Assembly: GCA_964036155.1 (NCBI GenBank)
Contig: OZ038422.1
Coordinates: 10,005,201-10,069,200, forward strand
DNA length: 64,000 nt
Direction of reading: 5' to 3'
Origin: Diploscapter coronatus
Lineage: Eukaryota; Nematoda; Chromadorea; Rhabditida; Rhabditidae
The position numbers were made by a program, and so were the translations under genes. The notes under the pieces are model-generated. The model was not told where the DNA came from. It did not search any database and was given only the letters and a program-made list of their open reading frames with translations. Below are positions 13,516-25,100 of the stretch, one piece after another. The stretch's first letter is position 1. Each line of letters begins with the position of its first letter.

Positions 13516-15767
13516 TTTTGCAAATATTGAGCTACTGGTTGGTTCGAGAAGCTGAAAGCAAATTGATAATAATTCGAAGCCGAGTTTTCGGGAGAACTAC
13601 CATAAAGTTGATTGCCAATTTTAAGAAACACGAGCTTCCTCTTTTATAGGGCAAATCATTTTTCTTTATTGCCTTATCAGAGATTCGAATAAAATTCTAG
13701 GCAACTCGAAGATGCAGCATTCAGTGCATTCGCTGAAATGGAAGGTCAAAGCTGTTTGTGATAATTTCTCCAATTTCAATATCTAATTTCTTATCAACAC
13801 TAAGTTTTCTCGACCAAACTTACCGACTGTCAAGCAGTCATTAAGTTTACAATTATCCGCTTACGACCTTATCGCCAATTTTGTAAGAAGCTGTAAAATG
13901 AAAAGAATTCTAGTCCGAAACTATTTTCCTTGCTATTTTAGACTTTGTATAATCGGTCTAGGGGTTAGGATCATAGAAGGAAATAATAATCTTATTCATG
14001 ATATCATTTCCATTAGTTTTTACATAGAGAATATATTGTACTTTGATAAGGAAAATAAAGTTAGGCTTCAGGAATGTATTTTAAAAATGCTATAATATGA
14101 AACTAGTTTCGAAATAAATCAAAAGTTAACACAAATTTTCACCAACTTACTCGCCGTCCTCTTATTCATCCTATTGCGATGAAGTAAATAAAGCAATTCA
14201 TTTTTAAATGTTGATTTTTTGGTTAATTTGTCATGGAAACTTGGCTGATTATTTGTATTGTAATAAAATTATGTCGTTAGATAGGAAGCTTTCATTAGAG
14301 GTCGCAAATCACTTTGCTAGATTAATCATTTTCAGCGATTCTCTACTCAAGATAATCAAATTCGATGTAATTAAGACAATCGTAAAGAAATAAGATAAAA
14401 ACCATTTCGATCGGAAAGATACCATTGAAAGCAGTCATCAAAACGAGCAAATTTTGACCCCCTCTCACCGTATATGAACACGATTGTGCGGGCATCCCTT
14501 GGTATAATTTTTTGACCAAAATCCACTTCTCCGAATGGGTCATCGAATCTGGTTATGCCGACCCGCTTTTAAGGGTAGTTGCTTCTCGCTTTTGAGTTTC
14601 AAATGATCACTTTTTTGAACGAAAACGAAAATGAAGGGGAGAGGAGTTTGCGATCCTTAGTTTTCATTGAATCATTCTGATTAATTGTTTTATGATTAGA
14701 AGCTTGCGACTAAAACTTTTCGGTTCCTTGAATTGATTGGAATTATTTCAGCTCTTCTGCGAATCCTGGTTCTTATTTTGGGAAATAGGCGTGGTCTGAA
14801 CTTTCTGATAAATGTGTATTTTTTGGTTGCAAACATCATTTTATAGATTGTGTCATAAACATGATAATAAGGGTGGGCATTTATCAGGCTCAATTCTAAC
14901 CGAAAATGGTGAAATTCGTGATAACGCTCGAAATTCCAGAAATATTTACGGATTACTTTATCAATTGTGCATATTATATGCGATTCGGTATGATTGTAAA
15001 TTCTTGTGATGATGCAAATGTTTGAACTTATCATGAAAATAATTCGAATTAAAGTTAGGGCCTGTTCAGACTTAGTTGCAATGTAACTTGTAATTTGCAA
15101 CTCACTCAAAATAGCAGAGATATGAATGCTGCAGCAAATGCCGACCGGCAGTCTTTCTGCTGAACGTTCAGCTTAGTGTCATTTTGCTTTATGTAATCAT
15201 TAGAGATGTCTATATTGATGAGTTTCAAACTTTTTTCATGTAAATTTCAGGAACATTTTTGCTCAATAAGTTTATATTTTATTAGTTTTGATAAGAACAA
15301 TGATGGTGTTCGAGTATGAGGAAAAGGGAGAGATAAAAATTTGTCCACTAAATTTTCGAATCAACTGAACATGAAAAGCCATAAACAATTTGTCGAATAG
15401 AAAACGATGAAACGGTATGAACAAGAAGAAATCCTCATTTGAGATCCAGAACATGAGTTCAAGAAAAATCCAAAATTAGAAATTTCTGGATTTCATATGC
15501 TAAATAACACAAATTGCCTGGATAGATGCTCAAATTTGTAAAAAAGTAAATAATTTTTAAAAATAAAATTGGACTCGGATTGAAAGGATTTGACCAGTTA
15601 CAATTGGGGGTTGGGAAATCTGACGTCGAACGCGAAATAGTTTGAAAATCAGAAATGAAATGAGGTGAAAGTTGGGAGATTAGAAGAGGAAAATCAGACG
15701 GATAGATGAATGGAGAATTTGTGATGAAACAACGAGGCAAAACGAAGAAAAATTCATAGAATCAAGA

Positions 15768-15932
15768 ATGGCTTACGAAATTGAGTCTGGATTTGGTCAA
15801 CATGTTCGTTTTCCAACAAATTTGAACATCTTCGACAAAAATCCACGTCGATTAGCTGCAAATGTGCCTAACTACTCACAATTCTTCACTAGAATACGTC
15901 AATGCATGAAGACCAAGATTCAAAATGGTTGA
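15768..15932 (+). CDS. Possible small ORF, 54 aa, unknown
   Basis: A single open frame starting MAYEIESGFGQHVRFPTNL and ending in a basic segment (RIRQCMKTKIQNG). The composition looks more protein-like than nearby random frames, but there is no signal peptide, membrane segment or domain I recognise, and no clear splice or promoter support. It may be chance or one exon of an unseen gene. Confidence 0.2.
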   Translation: MAYEIESGFGQHVRFPTNLNIFDKNPRRLAANVPNYSQFFTRIRQCMKTKIQNG

Positions 15933-16295
15933 TAATGGTTGAGAGAATGACAGTGTTATGCCAGATTTGCAATGAAATTGGATAAGTTACTTGAGGCTAG
16001 AATTTTATCTGATTACCCTATTTCATTGCGAATTTCCAGAAAACAAATTTCAACATAGAAATCAACAAAATGTGCAGATTTGGATAGTTGATGAAATTTA
16101 GAAGTTATATGATCAAAAGATGCTCTATAATTAAAGGATATCATCAAAATCATTGGCGCTAAATAAGTGCATAGTAAAGCACCACTGATGAGCCAATGTA
16201 TTTTGATGATCTTCTTTTATCGTCAAAATGAGAGACTTGTTTGCAATAGAAGTTTCGAAGCGATCTGCACACGAGAGAAAATAATACATAGAAAT

Positions 16296-16604
16296 TATAC
16301 GGATGATCCACGATAATTTTACAAATTATTTTCGTTCTTAAATTTTTCCTGATAATTATTTTAGAAGCGGCCAACGGAGTCTTATTTAAATCGGTGAAAC
16401 ATCCATGAGAATGTGCGGTTTTACCCACTTTTCTCCTACAGTATGCCTAGGACGTACTTTACTGAAAAAGGGATAAAACTATACATTTTCATGAATTCCC
16501 CACCGATCTAAATAAGGTCCCGTCGGTCGTTTTCAAAAATACATTTTAGGAAAAATTTAAGGCTGAAAATAAAGTTGTAAAATTATCGTGGATCACCCTG
16601 TATA
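16296..16604. mobile_element. TA-flanked foldback MITE, second family member
   Basis: An almost complete palindrome of about 305 bp. The left end TACGGATGATCCACGATAA (from 16298) matches the reverse complement of the right end, TACAGGGTGATCCACGATAA (to 16602), and similarity continues inward to about 16450. TA dinucleotides flank both ends. The core TTTTACCC...CTACAGTATG is shared with the element at 11566-12092, placing both in one family. There is no transposase ORF, so it is non-autonomous. Confidence 0.85.
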
Positions 16605-16615
16605 CCGCAAAAACA

Positions 16616-16993
16616 ATGAAGAAACACAGAAACATTGATATTTTTTATGAAGAGGAGAAACATTATATCATATCAATGATGAACGAGAAGAAGAATCGAT
16701 TAGATATAAAAACCAGGTGCATATACAGTGACGTACAGAACCTCTATATATCATCCTGTACGCTAAATTATTATATATATGAGAAAAATAAACGTGAAAA
16801 TATATATATGGATTTGGATAAAATAATGCCGATATTGGAAGTATATGAGTGTGCTACAACAACTGTGTGTGAAAATTGTATCTCGTTTGGTAGGAGAGGA
16901 CTGTCATTTGAACCGGTTTCAGTCAATCAAGCTTCACAAATAAAATGGTGGATTGGTAGAGACAACAGGCCGCAGCATCTGAAATTTAATTGA
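16616..16993 (+). CDS. Unrecognised single-exon ORF, 125 aa
   Basis: The open frame starts a few bases beyond the right end of the MITE at 16296-16604. It is rich in Lys, Ile, Tyr and Asn at first and has a Cys pair (CENC) with a Trp pair (KWW) near the end. I recognise no domain. It could be a chance ORF in AT-rich DNA or a remnant linked to the repeat. Confidence 0.2.
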   Translation: MKKHRNIDIFYEEEKHYIISMMNEKKNRLDIKTRCIYSDVQNLYISSCTLNYYIYEKNKRENIYMDLDKIMPILEVYECATTTVCENCISFGRRGLSFEPVSVNQASQIKWWIGRDNRPQHLKFN

Positions 16994-17083
16994 GTTGAAA
17001 TTGGTTTGAATGTATTGATTAATGATTCGGAAATATTTTCGCGAATTTATGAAATGATAAGACAAATCTGCGAATAAATTTAC

Positions 17084-19168
17084 CTAAAGATCGAAATTGA
17101 TGGTGTGATCTCTGGCCTGCTGCATTTCGTGTCTGAGGATTGATTCGACGTCGACTCCTACATCCATCAGCGGCTGATCGGGCAAAGTCAAGCTCTCCAA
17201 GTCGATTGGCAGGGAGCCTCCAGAGCAGTCTTAAAGATAATTGATTTTTTTTTTAATTTTATGAAAATAGTATACCTATTGACGACGGTGTCTGTGATTG
17301 CTGTTGGCCACACGAGTTCGTCATCGGAGGCCATACACAATATGGCTGATAAGGTGGCATTCTAAATGAAGAATTTCGGTGCTTTTTTAATCAAACGAAG
17401 CATATTTAAATATTACCCGCTATTAGGGAACTTTTGGATCTGAGTTCGCAGGATTGGATTCTGAGCGCAAGCTGATGGTCCACGCACGCTGAAATTCAAG
17501 ATGCTCGTATCTTCCTTTGAAATTTGATGAAGAAGAAAACTACCTATTGAGCTCGCAGTAACTTGGTGGGGGTGCAACATTTTCCTGCTTGATCTGCTTT
17601 TGCACCGGTTTCATCTGATTAGCCATCATCGTTGGAGAAGCATTTGCCTGAGCGGCTTGTTGCTGAGGCGAACTCTGCTGAGGAGGAACAGGTTGTGGTT
17701 GCACATTGTTGCCAAGAAGACCGCAGCGTGACGGGTCAATGCGCATCTGAAAGGTTATGAAATAAATAGTGTATAAAGCTTTGCAAGTCTTCGAAATGTT
17801 TAGCTACTATAGTGTTGTACGAGCAGAATCCCCATTCCACAAAATTACTATCCCCCAATATCTCATTTCTCATTGCCATTACCACTTGTGCAGGACATGA
17901 AATAAACACATTTTTGAAGTCAGCGTGTTTCTTTTTCTGTAAAGTGAAATCGGGAATTAAGTAAAAGGGCCCGAATCAAAGTCTCGCATTCGGTCACTGT
18001 TGAGTGGGTCGCGACTAGGAAAGAGGCCAAAAATCCTACTACAGGAGTATTAATTGTCAGATTTAGGAAGAATTTTTTTGCAAATTTCCTGGGCAGAAAT
18101 TTACCTGATCGGTTCGATCGAGAATGTCATTAGGGATGGGAACGGAAGAAGCCGTATCGACCCAGGGAGGGAAATCGAAGTCATCGAAGGTGTTGTCTAT
18201 TGTTGGGCTGAGACGGGAAGATGAACCGGGTACAGAAATATTGGATTGCGTTCGGGGACTAAAACTCTTAGTCAAAATCAGACTTAACCTAGAAGTTACT
18301 CACCGGAACATTGGCTCGAAGCCGCTGGCTTGCATCGAGTCATCGTCGTTGTAGATGTCATGCGATACGACGGATGCCTAAAATAATTGCATAAAGTTCC
18401 CTATTTTGTTGCTAGTTTATTATCCTTGCATGGTTTTCCGCCATCATTTCTGGCTCATTTTTTCATTCATTCTCATTTGTAATGGAGTAGTTTTTCATCC
18501 TTTTCTCTCTTCACTCTCTCTTATCCGCCATATGGTTGCTTTCTCTATGGCATAGCTCGGGAGGAACCAATCAATCAGGAGCCCACCCCTGGCTCCAAGT
18601 CATTCACTCGCTAGGAGAAAAAAAGACTCATGAGATTCGTGATGGATTTTGAACATCGAAGAAATCGAAGCGTCAACTTAGTGGCAAATAGAATGATTTT
18701 TATATTTACTTGGGATCCAGCCAAACTGTTGACGCCGGAATGACCTGCAGCACGCATTTCCATTACCTTCTTGCGAGCTCCGCGACGTTTCCGATCAAGT
18801 TGAGCCTGGAAAGTCCAATTTTTATAGGAGAATTTCATGGGTAATTGTTCTTTTGGGATCAAAAGACTTTCCGCTTCGGGCTAATTATCCTGTAAATTGA
18901 CACCCTTTTAGGGCGAGAAAGAAATCAAGAGGCCTTTTGAGGCTGGAATCAAAGAATAGACAGCTGACGGAAATGAATTGCTAATGAATGATTTTCTGCC
19001 ATCAAGTGTTACCTTCGTCGTTGAGTCGATGGTCGAGGCTCTTTGTCGTCGCGGATTTCTGCCAGGCTTGGCGTCAGGGTTAATAACCCACCACGATGAT
19101 TTGCCAGCTCCCTCGTTTTGAATGCGCATAAAGCGGGAGTGCAGGGAGAGGTTGTGGCGGATCGAGTT
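17084..19168 (-). CDS. daf-16: daf-16 shared 3' exons: forkhead C-half, NLS, AKT sites, transactivation tail
   Basis: Eight exons encode the 328 residues common to all isoforms: 19013-19168, 18710-18805, 18304-18377, 18105-18258, 17544-17746, 17417-17488, 17276-17361 and 17084-17229. The first begins [20 protein letters not shown] and carries the forkhead recognition helix and wing 1, ending near RRQRAST, an AKT motif. Next come a basic stretch ([10 protein letters not shown]), 'DDDSMQ', the third AKT motif RPRTQS, 'FPPWVDT', a Gln/Pro-rich segment, '[10 protein letters not shown]' and a C-terminal acidic activation region ([17 protein letters not shown]) ending at TAG. The RPRTQS motif is assembled only across the intron between 18304 and 18258. 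All phases agree. Confidence 0.95.
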
Positions 19169-22100
19169 CTAAATTTGCAAATTTCATCATGCTTAATTCC
19201 GTTTATATCTTTATAGTTTCATAAAACTTGTGTGCTCTACAAAATAATCCTCGTTAGTTTACTGTGTAGCTTCCTAGAAATCGCGGTTCCCTACCGCTGT
19301 TGGCATTATTCCAACATAAACACGTTGTCTGCTTTGCCACATATTCATATTGTTGTTCAAATTGCTGCTTTTCTTGGTAGCGTTCGTGCATTTTTCACTC
19401 GTACTGGGAGGCACCGCACGAAAATGTTGCAATGGGAAAATTGTTGCGTCCGTGCAAAAATGCTTGCGAGATAGTCACAAGGGGGATAAAAACAGCAGCA
19501 GTGGGATTGTGCAGAGATGAAGAGAAATTAGGGGACACACAGAAAGTGTTCCTTTTTTCTGCGAAAGGGGCCTCGTGCGCGCTCGCATTCCGGTGCCAGG
19601 CTCAGCGACGTTCGCTCGAGTTTCATTCATTCTCTCTCTCTCTCTCTCTGCGCTCTGTGACTCTTATTCCCCCTTCTCGTTTCATTTTGAGTTCAATGAT
19701 TCGAGTGAGGATACAAATAGCCACATTCCAGTAATTTTGCGCAGAAAACTAAAAATTGCAATTTTTACCACAATTCGTATAGTCTCTCTTCAATAATGCC
19801 TCGAGAGAGCGCAGATAAAGTTCCATGTAAACAACGTCCACTGCTATTTTCCATTCTATATATCTTTCACCAGTATACTATTCCATCATTCGTTGTTTTC
19901 TCTCTAACCAGAGCGTCTCCTAATCGGCATCAGTGCAAAATAAGGAGTTCGTCAGTACTTTTTTCCGACTACAAACAAATGCATGAATCGCACTATGAGG
20001 GAACTCTTTAGAAGAGTTATTGAGGACTGAAATCAGTACGAAAATTTTAGATTTGCACAAAAATTGCTATCAATAGAATAGTCTTGAAGTTTTACAGTAT
20101 CAAAATTGAAACTCACAATACTCCATTGATAGATTTTATAAAATTTTCAATCAGTGATCTATTGTCGAGTTCGCCGATTAATCACAGCATGTCAGACACA
20201 TTCACAATCAGCCACATAACCTCGTCAATTCGACTTTTCTACGCAGTTTTCTCTAATTTCATCGCCTTTTTTCTTATCCAGCACTATTTCTCCACTTTGT
20301 CCTTTGTGTTTTCGTGTTTGGCTGCTCGCATTTTTCCCTTCATGCCAATTTCACGTCTTATCTCGCAGCTGCATTTTCTCTGTCGATTTACCTAACAGAA
20401 AAAATCTCCAGCCACACGTATTAGCATGGCTAGGAAAGAGCATCCTAGATACGCACCCACGAATATATACTCAAAAATAGGGAAGTTTTTCTCGTCCAAA
20501 ATTTCACTCACTCACTTATCCATTCAGCAGGCGGTGGGGAAATTTACGAACAAGATAAATGACACAAAATGCACTATTTTCATACTTCCCCGTGAGGCGA
20601 TCGTACTTCGGTGTTGTTTTGTTACGACAAAATCGATTTTTTTTATATCGAGTGAGTCAAAAATTGCGTAATGTAATTGGGAAATTTTTTTTTTTTTCAA
20701 ACGTCTGTACGTATTACAACCCATAAATGTCTAGACTTTTTTTTTTATTATCCTTCTTTTGACTAAATGTGTATTTTTAACGAAAATTCTCAATAGTCCA
20801 AAGACGCAATCGCATTGATCAATACAGATAAAGTATATTCGCCAGATGTACAAGCGATATGACGTTTTTGGAGATAAGAAAGTGAGGATAGTGATGGGGA
20901 CAAAAGGATATCATCTCATTCTTTTTCTCTTCTCATTAAGTAGGCAAAAATCATCTGTCTCTATCACACTCATCTCAAGTACTGTCAATCTAGACCTCAA
21001 TCTCATAGGACAATATATCGATCGACTCTTTTGCATTTATGAGAGAAGTTTGCATAAGTTATGAATGAATTTCCGTGTTTTATTCGAAGAAGAAGAAGAA
21101 CGTATGTGTATGGTCTGTGTCCACTTTCTCATATAGTGAAAATTTTGCGCAGGAAAAAGACGAACGACTGAACAGGGCTGCAATTGGAATGAGATGAGAG
21201 GAGACCCCTGTTGAAAAAACGCAAGCGCGCACAGGCAAAAAACTGGTTCGCTTAAGCATTTGGCAGAAAGATTGAACGATGGATGGTAGGGAAAAGATGC
21301 AGAGAACAATAGAGATAGGCAGAATTGGAGATGAAAAAGAAAATATAAGGGCGCTACCGATTTAGGATGACAGACGAACGCCTATATTCTTGCATGGTTA
21401 GAGAAATGCGGATGAATGATAAAATAAGTTACAGGAGGTTTTCTGAAGGGGGCATGAAAGTCGATTGACGCGTTGACGATTATAGTCCATTTAGTCTACC
21501 AACACATGTTCTAGGCGCAGAGAAAACATAGCTGTGAAATCACGCAAAACATGTTGCCTGACTGTATGCGACACCTCGAAAACACCGCATAAAACTCTCG
21601 TTTTCACCGACAAATTTCACTAGAAGAACTTTGGCATTGTGTTGAATCGACACGAAAGATTTGCGCAATGATAGAGTACAATGGGAAAACAACATTTGAG
21701 AATGGGAAAAATTGAGAAATTTCTACCAAATCGACGACAAAAATCACCAACCTTCCAGCCGGCCGCCTCTTCCTGACTGCTTCGGTCGCGGAAATAGGGA
21801 ATATTATCGGAAAACCACTGATAGATCTCGTTCAGCTTCAGCCGTCCGTTGGGAGCACTCTCCAGTGCTTTGGCGATGATGTCCGAGTAACTGTCTTCGC
21901 CCCAGGGGTTCGGCTTCTTCTGCGCCAATTGGTCGGCTGGCTTCTTTCTCGATCGTTTCTTCTTCGGTGGCGCTTGGGGTTGAGCCGAATTCGAAGGTCC
22001 GTTTTGGTTGGTGCCAAGAGTTGGCGAGAAGTAAGGGTTGTTCGCGAACCCCAGTGGCATAAGGTGAGAACTCATCGCCGATGGAGGGGTCGTCGTGGTC

Positions 22101-25100
22101 GACGAGCTTGGAGAAGCCGACAGGAGTTGGCCGAGAGTCGGCTGCAGATGATGTGGCGTGCTGCCAATCGGTCTGGACATGGGACTCAAAAGCTCCGGAG
22201 TGTCGTACGCATTCGAATACGCCTGCATCGGCCACGTGTAGCATCGATCTCGAGGCTCAGGCGCAAAGTCGTCGTCGAGGGTTGTTGAGGTCGCTCCAGA
22301 CGAAGAGATGGAAGTCTCCATCTTCACCACGTCGTCAGGATTCATAACGACGAAAGTGTCGAAGAAAGAGTCAGCCTTCAGTAGTAATGCTGGAGATCAA
22401 AATACGAGTGAAGTAATGCAACGAATAAAGGTCGAGGTAGAAGGGAGGATATTTGGTTGAGGTAGATTAATATGGAATAAAACCGTCAGTTGATTGATTA
22501 AGTGAGGTAGTCTATGAAGTAATTAGGTAATTAAAGCGGAAAACGAATCGTTTTTAGTCGCAGGAAAAAGCGACGGGGAAATGAGGTAGATTTTGCGTCC
22601 TCTCTCTTGGGGTGAAAGATTGAAGCGGGAAGAAGAGGAGGGTTGGGAAATGAGTGAACGACGAACGAACGGAGAGAGGGAGGACGAGGCAAAAAACGGG
22701 AACGCCTCGTGAAGAGGTGAGAGAGCGAGAGGAACGGGAGAAAGGGACAGAGAGATAAAAAGCCTGAGGAACGGAGGCTAGAGCGCTAGGTCTGTAGAGA
22801 CTAGGGGCGGAACACGAATAGTAATATGAGAGGGCAAAGACGCAGAGACACAGATGGGGAAGGGAAGGCGAGAGAAAGACATTTTTTCGATCGATTCTCT
22901 CTATCTGTCTCTTTTTTCTCTATCCACAACCAACCCCCCTCTTTATACGTGTGTGAAGAGAGGGAAAATGAGGGAGAGGAAGAGAAAGAAATGAATAGAT
23001 AAAAAGGGCCAGCAGCACACAAAGAATAGATGGATGGATGGATGGAAGGGAACGTCTTTTTGTGTTAGTAGTTGAAAGGTAAAAAAGCCGAGACTAAACC
23101 CGCAGAAAATAGAATTTCTTGGGATAATCATAGAAGAATCCGTTGAGAAAATTTGAAATTATAGAGTGAATAAAATTGAAAAATGAGGATTCCTGTTAGC
23201 AACTTGATCAATGTCAAAAACCTATTGCAATTTTGCGTCCTCGTTTTCCGTTTTCATTCGTTCGTTTCTCTTATCGTAATCGCATGTGACCCGAACAGAA
23301 TGCTGGTCAAAAAGGGGGAAATGGGAGAGGAGAGGAAGTGGGAAGAAAGGCTGAGGTCACTCAGGGCACAGACCCCGAATGCCCCTTCTCGATCCCCTCT
23401 TTTCATCTCTCGTCTAATGCTATTTCCATCCAGCCTTACTTTGCCTTCCGCAAGCCATTCTTTTATTCATTCAATCCATCTATCCATTCCATTCCTTTCT
23501 CAAAAGGGGCGAACACCACCAGACCCACTTTTTCTGCTACATAATATAGTTAGTTCGAAATGAGGTTGAGGTTGCATTTTTCTATGCAATGAATAAATGC
23601 GCAGACGAACATCTCTTGAGAAGCGAATTCGAAATTAGAAACAGAAGGACCGAACTTGCAGGAAAACAAGCGTAAATAATCGAACAGAAATATCTCTGAT
23701 ACACATACAACTCATCACCACCTCCGTGTGTATATTTTGATGGCGGATTAACTTTAGCTTTGAAAGTGTTTTCGTAAGAAGCTGACTTTGAAATCGGATA
23801 AATATCCCCGCTCTTCGTTTCATGGAATTTTGCAATTTTCATATTCCAAGAATGCCGGGTCTTTCTTATAACCGACTGTACGACTTTTTGGCGAGTTATT
23901 CTCTATGCGATGCCAGAAAAGCATGTGCTGAAAAAAGAACAGCTAGCGCACTTTATTTTCCATTCTTTATCTCCTTTAAAATTTGCCTCGTTCATCTTTT
24001 CACCCTCTAAAATTCATGCGATCTCTGCGTCCGTCTTTATCTTTGAAAATTTCTCTTCCCCTCAACTTCCCGTGGTATTTCGTCGTTTTCTGTATCTCGA
24101 GTTGTTTACGGGTTTGGACGCGCAGCCGCCAGCGGGCGCACGGCTCCTTCGCCTCGCATTCCTCGTTTCTACCCCCAGGGCTGCTGCAAGTTTTTTTCTT
24201 GCCTCTTACCTTTTTCTCAGCGCTCTCTCGTTTCAGCGCGCTCTCTTTCATCATGAAGAAGTTCGCTAGTTTCCAAAATTAGAAGCGCGTTCTCCACGCC
24301 ATATCGCAACAACAAGCACTAAAACCGAATGCGTGCGGCAGGTTTGCATAGTGGGAGGAGTCGAGCAGAAAAAATGCGGCGGCAGTCGGAAAATGGTCGC
24401 AAATAGACGGCAGGTGTGCCGCATGGTGCTGGTTAACATTTTATAATATTCACAAGGTGTTTTTCTCCGCTGCGTCTCTAGCCATAGGCTCTTTCTTTGT
24501 CTTTGCGTCTTGAAATCTCCCCATTTCACAAACACTTTCTCCCGACAATGGAACTTCCTTTCACACAGAACAGAGAATCGAGCTTATGAAATGGTAAATA
24601 ATAGGAGGAACACTTGAAGAAGACAGCTCAACGACAGATTTTAACAAAGTGGGGGACAAATTTCCATGAAATTTAGCTTTTTTAAGATTCACGATATACG
24701 CTCGTTACATCACTTGATATCATAAGAAAATTTTCAGAAATTTTTCATGTCCCCCATTTACGCACTAGACTTCCAACTGCGTCTTTACAAGTTAGAAGAG
24801 ATTGCTTGCTTTTTTCGCATTGAAGATGCGATGATTTTAAGAAGGAATTAGGAAAATCTAAAGAAATGGGAGAATTGCGTTAAAAGCTGAGCCGATCCCT
24901 AATCCTTGCATGAAGATTATCTCAATCCTCAAAGCCTACCAAATTTTGACAAAATTATCTAAATTTAAAGAGTTGATTTCGAAAATGTTGAAAAAAAACA
25001 TAAGAAAACTAATGAATTCAGCGCTCTAAATGCGATTCTGTGATTATCAGGGTATCAGATGATTGGAAAAGTGCCAAAATTTCGAATTAAAAAATGCTCA

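Larger units (their letters stand above)
13516..17083. other. Intergenic region between lectin gene and daf-16
   Basis: About 3.6 kb, AT-rich. It contains a second MITE of the lectin-intron family (16296-16604) and two weak ORFs on the plus strand (15768-15932 and 16616-16993). No recognisable gene family is visible elsewhere in it. Confidence 0.5.

Noticed and set aside
14343..14543. Minus-strand ORF of 66 aa
   Set aside because: It resembles no domain I know, cannot be extended by convincing splice sites, and its end is AT-rich non-coding-like sequence.
21804..22347. Overlapping ORFs of 88-146 aa on both strands
   Set aside because: They are shadows of the GC-rich daf-16 b-type coding exon in other frames.
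23183..24282. Several plus-strand ORFs of 99-126 aa rich in Ser, Phe and Leu
   Set aside because: They arise from pyrimidine-rich regulatory DNA on the opposite strand of daf-16; composition is low-complexity with no domain or splice support.
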